NCBI GenBank assembly: GCA_964531025.1
Contig: CAZHDY010000001.1
Location: 1,488,001-1,552,000 of the forward strand
Direction of reading: 5' to 3'
DNA: 64,000 nucleotides
Source: CALMEC01 sp964531025
GTDB taxonomy: Bacteria > Actinomycetota > Thermoleophilia > Miltoncostaeales > Miltoncostaeaceae
In this document: positions 10,822-17,050 of the stretch, in pieces
Position numbering within the stretch: the stretch's first letter is position 1
Layout of the letters: every line of letters begins with the position of its first letter
The notes under the pieces: generated by a model
What the model was told of the DNA's origin: nothing
What the model saw: the letters and a program-made list of their open reading frames with translations, nothing else
Database searches by the model: none
Position numbers and translations under genes: made by a program

Positions 10822-11655
10822 CTACGAGGCTCTCCGCGTCCGCTGTGTCGTCGCCCCGTCGTCCGCGTCAGAGCCCTCCGTCGGCTGGGCGGCCAGGCTC
10901 GCCTTCAGTGCCGCCATGAGGTCCACCACCGGGGCGGGCTCGGACGTGTCCTCGGGGATGACCGGTTCCTGGCCGTCGGCCTTCGCCTCCAGGAACTCCA
11001 GGAGTGCCGCGCGGGTCTGGTTCGTGTACTTGTCGGCCTCGAAGTCGTGGGTGAGGGCGTCGATCAGCTGATCGGCCATGGCGAGCTCGTCGTCGCGGAT
11101 GTCGATGCCGGCCACCCGGTCCGCGATCTCCTCGCGTTCCCCGAGCCGCAGGTCGTCGACGTAGTAGAGGGTCTCCAGGGCGAGTGCACCGCCCACCGCC
11201 CGCACGAGGACCAGGTGTTCCTTGGTCGACAGCACGAAGCGGCCGATGGCCGCGCGACCCGAGCGTTCCATGGCACGCAGCAGGAGGGCATAGGGTCGGT
11301 CGGCGCGCTCCTGGGGCTCGACCCAGTAGGTGCGCTCGTAGAACACCGGGTCCACCTCGGAGGCGTCCACGAACTCCAGGATCTCGATGGTGCGCTCCTG
11401 CTTGGCGGCGAAGCGCTCGAGCTCGTCGTTCTCGATGGTGACGAACCGTCCCTTCGAGATCTCGTATCCCTTGACGAGGTCGTCGGGCCCGACCTCCACG
11501 TCCTTCACGGGATCCCAGCGCTTCTGCTTCACCGGGACGAGCGACTCCCGTGACAGGTTGCGGAAGCTCACGTCACGTCGTTGCTGTGCGTTGCCGATCG
11601 CAACGGGGATCGTGACCAGCCCGAAGCTGATGAAGCCCTTCCAGATCGCGCGCAT
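10822..11655 (-). CDS. ku: Ku, non-homologous end-joining DNA-end binding protein
   Basis: A homodimeric DNA-end-binding protein that recruits ligase D for double-strand break repair. It is 277 residues long and begins MRAIWKGFISFGLVTIPV, the typical bacterial Ku N-terminus. GYEISKGRFV and the Ku core are recognisable. The C-terminal tail is acidic and Ala-rich and ends basic (RTRRAS). The start at 11655 is supported by AAGGAGAG 5 nt upstream; an in-frame start 13 codons earlier lacks this support. No ligD or other end-joining gene lies in the window, so its partner must be elsewhere. Confidence 0.95.
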   Translation of the reverse strand: MRAIWKGFISFGLVTIPVAIGNAQQRRDVSFRNLSRESLVPVKQKRWDPVKDVEVGPDDLVKGYEISKGRFVTIENDELERFAAKQERTIEILEFVDASEVDPVFYERTYWVEPQERADRPYALLLRAMERSGRAAIGRFVLSTKEHLVLVRAVGGALALETLYYVDDLRLGEREEIADRVAGIDIRDDELAMADQLIDALTHDFEADKYTNQTRAALLEFLEAKADGQEPVIPEDTSEPAPVVDLMAALKASLAAQPTEGSDADDGATTQRTRRAS

Positions 11656-12539
11656 CGGTCTCTCCTTGGGTTGACGCGATTCAACCAGAAACACGCTCCG
11701 AGCGAATCGTCGCGGCCCGGGCGCGACACCGGGCAGACGCGGCAGCGTGTGGCGGTCGTCGGCGCATGAGCACCGCTATCGGGTCGGGGACGACCCTCCG
11801 GTGTCGGATGGCCGTCCGATCGCCGGCCGGCACGCCGTCCATCCATCGGGCCACGCGGTCACCGCTCGAGGGATGACGGTGCCGGAGCGCGGACTGCCGT
11901 CTCTACGATGGTTCGCATTGGCGGGGTGAGGCGTGATCTCTCGGGCTCGTGTGATGGCGTCACATCACCGGTGAGCCCACGACGGATCGCGCTATCGGGC
12001 CACGCGCCGCCCCGCGAGGTCATGGAGGCGATCTTCGCTCGCTCGCCGATCGAGGATCCCGCGGGTGCCGGCGGCTTCGGTGGCGTGTCCCATGTGTCCG
12101 ATGCGCGAGGTGATGACCTAACCGGCTATGTGGTCGATGTACCTCACCGCTTTCCACGACGTCCGCGCGTTCCTCCTGCACCGGCGGAGGGTTCGTCGTG
12201 GTCGGCATGGCCCGATGTCGTTGCTTGACTAACTAATGGGAAGTCTCCAAAACCCTCGTTGTAGCCTGGCTATTGGTCCAGTGTCGACCTTGACCATTGG
12301 GGGGGTTACCGGTACGGAACGCCCGTATAATTGCCCCCTGCCGCGAGCGCTGGTGCACGGATCGTCACCTCGTTTGAGCAGGGCCGCAACCGAACGGTCA
12401 CCGTCAGACAACTCCACTATCCCGCTCATTCCATATACCTGACGACGCGTCGGTACCTGTCGACGTGGTTCGGAGTCATGCCGCACTTGTTTTCACCCAC
12501 AGAAGCACGGAACCGGCCCGTTGATGGGGGTCGTTCCCG
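11656..12539 (+). other. Long regulatory intergenic region before the Pel/GAG-like operon
   Basis: 884 bp between divergent ku and pelF-like genes, with no gene I can support. The frame at 11908-12228 has no homology-like features or ribosome-binding site. An inverted repeat TGTGA-N5-TCACA sits at 11950-11964 inside a larger GGGCTC/GAGCCC hairpin. The last 250 bp are less GC-rich than the rest: TTGACC at 12290-12295 and a perfect TATAAT at 12326-12331 are followed by about 200 nt of possible 5' leader. I looked for the conserved cores of the c-di-GMP riboswitches and did not find them. Confidence 0.6.
12326..12331 (+). promoter_or_regulatory. Perfect -10 hexamer (TATAAT) upstream of the Pel/GAG-like operon
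   Basis: TATAAT is an exact consensus match in otherwise GC-rich DNA. The -35 at the best spacing is poor (around 12303-12309); a good TTGACC lies further upstream at 12290-12295. A transcript starting about 7 nt downstream would carry a leader of about 200 nt before the ATG at 12540. Poor -35 elements often mark activator-dependent promoters. Confidence 0.5.
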
Positions 12540-14054
12540 ATGAAGACCGGCCACCGCAACGTGGTGCTCGTCACCGAGGGTGCCTATCCGTTCGCGCAGG
12601 GCGGTGTCACCACTTGGTGCGACCAGTTGATCCGTGGGCTCCCCGAGGTCGGCTTCACCGTTGCGGCCGTATCCGGAACGGGTCGGGAGGAGCCGGTCGT
12701 GGCTCTCCCCGAGAACGTCGTCGACGTGCGATCGATCCCGGTCTGGGGACCGCCTCCCCGTCAGGGCCGCCGTGTCCGCGGAGCGCGTGCACGACACGTC
12801 GCCGAATGCCACCGCGCGATCGTCGAGGCCCTCTACGTCGACGACGATGGTGGCATCCTCGATTTCCTCGTCGCGCTCCGCGAGCTGCAGACGCTCGGCC
12901 GCTCGTACGATGTGGGCCAGGCCATCCGCTCCGAGAACACCGTTCTGGCTGTCCACGAGGTCATGGGTGCGCGGCGTGCCCGGGGGAGGCGTGAGCGCTT
13001 CATCCGTCGATACCCGCTCGCCGACGCCCTCACGGCGACGGACCTGCTGGATCACTTCCTCCGCGCCCTGTGGGCTCCGCCGATGCAGGCGGATCTCATG
13101 CACTGCGTCTGCGACGGACTGCCGATCCTGCACGCGCTGGCGTCCAAGTGGACGTACGGAACGCCCTACATCCTCAGCGAGCACGGTGTCTATATGCGTG
13201 AGCGCTATCTCGCCGCCGAGGCCAGTGGCTATACGTACCCCGTCCGTGATTTCGTGCTGCGGTTCATGCGCCTGCTGGTCCTCGTCGGGTATGCCGAGAC
13301 GGATCTGATCGCACCGGTCTGCTCGTTCAACCGCCGGTGGGAGGTGCGGCTCGGCGCCGACCCCGAGTCGATCCAGCCCATCTACAACGGCATCGACCCC
13401 GACCAGTTCCCGCAGGCGGGTCCCGAGCCCGACGTGCCCACACTCGCCTGGGTGGGGCGGATCGACCCGCTGAAGGACGTGGAGACGCTGATCACCGCGT
13501 TCGTCGATGTGCGTGCGACCATCCCGGATGCGCGACTTCGCCTTTTCGGTCCCGTGCCCATCGGAAACGAGGCATACGCGGAGCGGTGTGAGGCCCTGGT
13601 TCGCCGCCTTCGCCTCGAGGACGCAGTGACCTTCGAGGGACCCACCACCGACGTCGGTGCCGCGTACGGCGCCGGTCACGTCGTCGTGCTCTCGTCCCTC
13701 TCCGAGGCCTTCCCGTACACGGTGATCGAGGGGATGGCCTGCGGGCGTGCCTCCATCGGCACCGATGTGGGAGGGGTCGCCGAGGCGATCGGTGACACGG
13801 GCCTCGTGGTGCCACCGTGCGACCCGTCCGCACTCGCCGGCGCCTGCATCATGATGCTGACCGACGACGAGTTCCGCGCCACCTGTGCGCGCCGTGCCCG
13901 CGAACGGGCGCTCACCGAGTTCACGTTGGACAACTTCCTCGCGATCTTCCGCGAGGTGTACTCCCGATACTTCACGCCCGGAGCCTCGCAGTCGGCCCCG
14001 ATCGGCCGGCGTGTCGCCGACACCGAGGCCCAGGCGATCGGGTCTGTCGCGTGA
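12540..14054 (+). CDS. pelF: PelF-like GT4 glycosyltransferase
   Basis: A cytoplasmic GT-B transferase that in Pel-producing bacteria polymerises the N-acetylhexosamine chain from UDP-sugar. It is 504 residues long, against about 507 for Pseudomonas PelF. The N-terminal DUF3492-type motif TEGAYPFAQGGVTTW starts at residue 12 and is characteristic of the PelF subfamily. The C-terminal GT4 domain carries the EX7E motif as Glu389...Glu397 (EAFPYTVIE), followed by GMACG and TDVGGVAE. The ATG at 12540 has a weak G-rich ribosome-binding site (GGGGG, about 8 nt upstream). The stop overlaps the next gene as GTGA. It is the first of five co-directional genes, and its neighbours (GH135-, GH114- and CE18-like) point to an alpha-1,4-linked galactosamine-rich polymer. 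Confidence 0.9.
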   Translation: MKTGHRNVVLVTEGAYPFAQGGVTTWCDQLIRGLPEVGFTVAAVSGTGREEPVVALPENVVDVRSIPVWGPPPRQGRRVRGARARHVAECHRAIVEALYVDDDGGILDFLVALRELQTLGRSYDVGQAIRSENTVLAVHEVMGARRARGRRERFIRRYPLADALTATDLLDHFLRALWAPPMQADLMHCVCDGLPILHALASKWTYGTPYILSEHGVYMRERYLAAEASGYTYPVRDFVLRFMRLLVLVGYAETDLIAPVCSFNRRWEVRLGADPESIQPIYNGIDPDQFPQAGPEPDVPTLAWVGRIDPLKDVETLITAFVDVRATIPDARLRLFGPVPIGNEAYAERCEALVRRLRLEDAVTFEGPTTDVGAAYGAGHVVVLSSLSEAFPYTVIEGMACGRASIGTDVGGVAEAIGDTGLVVPPCDPSALAGACIMMLTDDEFRATCARRARERALTEFTLDNFLAIFREVYSRYFTPGASQSAPIGRRVADTEAQAIGSVA

Positions 14055-15481
14055 GCGCACGTCCAGGCCTGACATCGCGTCCCGACGAGAGCCTCGGCGG
14101 CATCTCGATGCCCGGCGCGTCGCGCGCCCGTGGCCTCGTGCCGGACCGGCGTTCGTCGGATCCCATCAACGCTCTGGGGCGCCGGCTCGGGGCGGTGACC
14201 ACCAGTGCCCTCGATCCGAACGAGATCGCGGCGGCGATCGAGGCGCGTGGTGTGAACGACGAGATGGCGCGCCGGGAGTACGACTGCGACGACGTGTTCG
14301 CCCTCGCCTCGGCCATCTACCATCGCGCACCCCTTCATCCCACGCGCAGCCGCGTCCGCCTCGAGCGAGACCCCGTCGGCCGTCGCCGCATCCTCCGCGG
14401 GCTGCTCTTCGCGCTCCCGGGGGTTCTGTTCTTCCCGCTGGCGCGTCTCACGGACATCGAGTCCGCCGCCGCCGTCTTCGTCTGCGTGACCCTGCTCGGC
14501 TGGGTCGCCAGTCAGGGTGTCTCGTCCCTCGCCCACCTCCAGGGTGCACGGGTGGGTCTCCCCGCCATGCGTGCCGTGCTGCGGGCCGCCCTGATCGGGG
14601 GTGCGGTCGGTGCGGTCGGCCTGGGGATCGGTGCAGCCGCCATGGGTATCGACCAGACCCTCGTCCTCGCGGCGGATGCCCAGATGGTCTATCTGCTGGC
14701 GGCGATCGTCCTCCTGACGCTCGACCGCGACCGGGAGCTGGGAGCGGTGCTGGTCCCGTTCACCCTCCTGGTCGTCCTCCTCTCGCTGATTCCCGGTGTC
14801 GCGCGATGGGTGACCGCGAGCGTCGTGGTCGCGGCCGCAGCCGCGCTCGGTATCGTGGCCTTCCGCGAGACCCGGTCGAGCCGTTGGGCGCGCCTGAATC
14901 TGGCGGACGTGCGCCGGAGCTTCGTGATGGCCACCTACGGTCTCCTGCTCGGTCTGCTCATCGCGTCTCCGATCGTCGTGCTGCTTCTGAAGGACGCACC
15001 CGTCACCCTCTGGCTCGGTGCGGCGGCGCTTCCCATCACCCTGAGCATGGGGATCGCCGAGCGGCGGTTCGTCGAGTTCCGCATCGACAACCGCGAGAGC
15101 CTGCAACGCGACCAGAACCCGTCCGGCTACTCACGTCGTGCGATGCGCCGGTTTCTTCGCGCTCTCGGCGGCTACGTGGCGGCACTCGTCGTACTCAGTG
15201 CGCTCTTCGTCGGGCTGGGTTCGACGATCTCGCCGCCCGATCGCACGGCCTTCGTGGTCATCGTGGCGTACGTCGTCCTGGGTGCCGGCATGTTCGGGGC
15301 GCTCGTGGTGGCGAACTCCGGTGGTGCGCACCGACTCGTCGTGGTCCTCGCGGCCGCCCTCGTGGTGGACACCGCGGCCGGTGGCGGTGCGGAGGTGTTC
15401 CTCGTGGTCGCGGCGGTTGTCGCGGTGGCGTTCATCTGGCTCGGTGCCACCACCAGCCGTCGGGTCACGGCGGCTCGATGA
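14051..15481 (+). CDS. Polytopic membrane protein, candidate PelG-like/polymer-export partner
   Basis: A 476-residue protein starting at a GTG inside the GTGA overlap with pelF. The first 110 residues are soluble and include the block DEMARREYDCDDVFALASAIY. About 11-12 hydrophobic helices follow to the C-terminus, interrupted by a charged loop (around ERRFVEFRIDNRESL). I do not recognise it as classical PelG by sequence; the proposal rests on position directly after PelF, length (PelG is about 456 residues) and topology. In fungi the GT4 and a multi-TM region are joined in one protein (Gtb3), which would make this gene and pelF a split equivalent. The alternative is a general flippase or sensor. 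Confidence 0.75.
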   Translation: MSARPGLTSRPDESLGGISMPGASRARGLVPDRRSSDPINALGRRLGAVTTSALDPNEIAAAIEARGVNDEMARREYDCDDVFALASAIYHRAPLHPTRSRVRLERDPVGRRRILRGLLFALPGVLFFPLARLTDIESAAAVFVCVTLLGWVASQGVSSLAHLQGARVGLPAMRAVLRAALIGGAVGAVGLGIGAAAMGIDQTLVLAADAQMVYLLAAIVLLTLDRDRELGAVLVPFTLLVVLLSLIPGVARWVTASVVVAAAAALGIVAFRETRSSRWARLNLADVRRSFVMATYGLLLGLLIASPIVVLLLKDAPVTLWLGAAALPITLSMGIAERRFVEFRIDNRESLQRDQNPSGYSRRAMRRFLRALGGYVAALVVLSALFVGLGSTISPPDRTAFVVIVAYVVLGAGMFGALVVANSGGAHRLVVVLAAALVVDTAAGGGAEVFLVVAAVVAVAFIWLGATTSRRVTAAR

Positions 15482-16173
15482 CCGGTCCGGACGGCCGACA
15501 GGACACCTCCGCGGAGGCCGTCGCCTTCGGGGTCCCGGCGTATGTCTCGCCGATACACCACCCCGGGGAATGGGCCGGGCTCGCCGGGCTTCCCGCCGGG
15601 TCGATCGTGATCGTGAACCCCGATTCCGGACCACACCCGGACATGGGGCGCGACTACGCCGAGGCCGTGGCGACGCTCCGCCGCGCCGGTGTACAGGTCT
15701 ACGGGTACGCGACGCTGTCGTACGGCGAGCGGTCGTACGCCGCGCTGGCCCGTGACGTCGATCGCTATCGGGAGGCCCTGGACATCGACGGCGTCTTCCT
15801 CGACCAGGCGGCCTCGGATCACGAGGCCCTGCGTCCGGCGCTGGCGCTCGCCGATCATCACCGCCGCGCCGGCATCGCTGTGGCGGTCAACCCTGGTCAG
15901 CCGCTGATGCCGTCCGTCGCCTTCACGGCGTTCGACGCGGTGGTCACCTTCGAGGGGTCCGTCGATGACTACCTCGCCTTCGACGCGACGCCACACGACG
16001 GGTGGACGGCGAAGGACTGGCATCTCGTCTACGGGGTCCCGGCCCACGAGTGCTCGGAGATCCTCGACCTCGCCGCGCGTCGTGGTGCGCACTACGCGTT
16101 CGCATCGACCGGGCATCTCCCGAACCCCTGGGGGTCGATCCTCGACGTCCCCGTATCCGAGGCCGTCCGATGA
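15478..16173 (+). CDS. Spherulin-4 / GH135-like glycoside hydrolase
   Basis: A 231-residue TIM-barrel protein of the spherulin-4 family, whose fungal member Sph3 (GH135) cleaves galactosaminogalactan and is needed to make it. Characteristic blocks are IVIVNPDSGPHPDMG, VYGYATLSYG, DGVFLDQA and VAVNPG. The start ATG lies in the ATGA overlap with the membrane protein. There is no signal peptide, so the mature protein may act in the cytoplasm, or export may depend on another route; the true start could also differ. The family's Asp-Glu pair after the DGIFFD-type strand appears as Asp109-Gln110, while the later acidic residue is kept (Glu159 in VVTFEGS). Activity may therefore be altered. Confidence 0.82.
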   Translation: MTGPDGRQDTSAEAVAFGVPAYVSPIHHPGEWAGLAGLPAGSIVIVNPDSGPHPDMGRDYAEAVATLRRAGVQVYGYATLSYGERSYAALARDVDRYREALDIDGVFLDQAASDHEALRPALALADHHRRAGIAVAVNPGQPLMPSVAFTAFDAVVTFEGSVDDYLAFDATPHDGWTAKDWHLVYGVPAHECSEILDLAARRGAHYAFASTGHLPNPWGSILDVPVSEAVR

Positions 16174-17024
16174 GGAGGATCGCCGCGTCCGTCGTGGCGA
16201 TCGCCGCGCTCTCTGTCGCCGCGCTCGCCGATGCGGCGCCGAACCCGCGCGCCACCCCGCTCACCCAGACCCGTACGTGGGCCTTCTCCATCGGGCAGCT
16301 GGCTCCGGTGTCCGCCCTGGCCCGGTACGACATGGTCGTGGTCGACGGAGTCGACACCCCGCGTTCACATGTCGTGGCCCTGCGTCGCCGGGGCGTTCGC
16401 GTGCTGGCCTACGTGTCGGTCGGGACGATCGAGAACGGACGCCCGTGGAGCCGGGCGGCCGCCCCCTATCGCCTGGACCACTGGGGGGATTGGGACGAGT
16501 GGTATGCGGACGTCGCCGATCCCGCCTTCCGCGCCCTCGTCCTGCGCTCGGTGGTGCGTCCCGTCATGGCGAAGGGCTTCGACGGGATCCTCCTCGACAA
16601 CGTCGACATGGTCGAGTCGCATCGGTCGCAGACCGCCGGCATGACGGCGCTCGTGGCGGCGATCAGCCGCGAGGTCCGCACCGGACGCCGGGTTCTCATG
16701 GTGCAGAACGGTGACTCCTACGTCCGGCGTCTCACCCCGTACATCGACGGCTGGAACCGCGAGGACGCCACCGCCACGTACGACTTCAACGACGAGCGCT
16801 ATCGGGCGGTCTCGACCTCCGATGCCCGCTACGCCGTCCAGACCATTCGGTGGATGCGGGCCCGGAAGAAGCTCGTCACGACCACCGACTACACAGCCAC
16901 GCCGACCGACCCGCTCGTCGCGCGCTCACGCGCCCGGGCCTGCTCACTCGGTGCCCGTCCCTACGTATCCGACATCAATCTCCGTCGTCTGCCGGCGCCG
17001 GTTCGCTGCGCCTCGGCCCGATAG
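16170..17024 (+). CDS. GH114 endo-alpha-1,4-polygalactosaminidase, secreted
   Basis: A 284-residue TIM-barrel hydrolase preceded by a signal peptide (about residues 1-24, ending AALADA). GH114 enzymes (fungal Ega3 and the hydrolase half of PelA) cut alpha-1,4-linked galactosamine polymers. Family features are WAFSIGQ, the VVVDG strand with Asp59, LAYVSVGTIENGRPW, and GFDGILLDNVD with Asp138, Asp143 and Asp146. The gene overlaps the spherulin-4-like gene by ATGA and lies 26 bp before the deacetylase gene. Having a separate GH114 protein next to a separate deacetylase parallels the fungal gene set; in Pseudomonas both activities are fused in PelA. Confidence 0.88.
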   Translation: MRRIAASVVAIAALSVAALADAAPNPRATPLTQTRTWAFSIGQLAPVSALARYDMVVVDGVDTPRSHVVALRRRGVRVLAYVSVGTIENGRPWSRAAAPYRLDHWGDWDEWYADVADPAFRALVLRSVVRPVMAKGFDGILLDNVDMVESHRSQTAGMTALVAAISREVRTGRRVLMVQNGDSYVRRLTPYIDGWNREDATATYDFNDERYRAVSTSDARYAVQTIRWMRARKKLVTTTDYTATPTDPLVARSRARACSLGARPYVSDINLRRLPAPVRCASAR

Positions 17025-17050
17025 GTCTCGTCACCAGGAAGGTAACGCCA

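Noticed and set aside
11950..11964. CRP-type site TGTGA-N5-TCACA
   Set aside because: The spacer is 5 instead of 6 and it lies almost 600 bp from the operon start; noted only as an inverted repeat.
11908..12228. A 106-codon frame in the ku-pelF intergenic region
   Set aside because: No ribosome-binding site or TANNNT element at a start, low-complexity Arg/Pro/Gly composition, and no recognisable motif.
12338..12539. Possible c-di-GMP riboswitch in the leader of the Pel/GAG-like operon
   Set aside because: The conserved core sequences of the known c-di-GMP riboswitch classes are not present, so only a long leader is reported.
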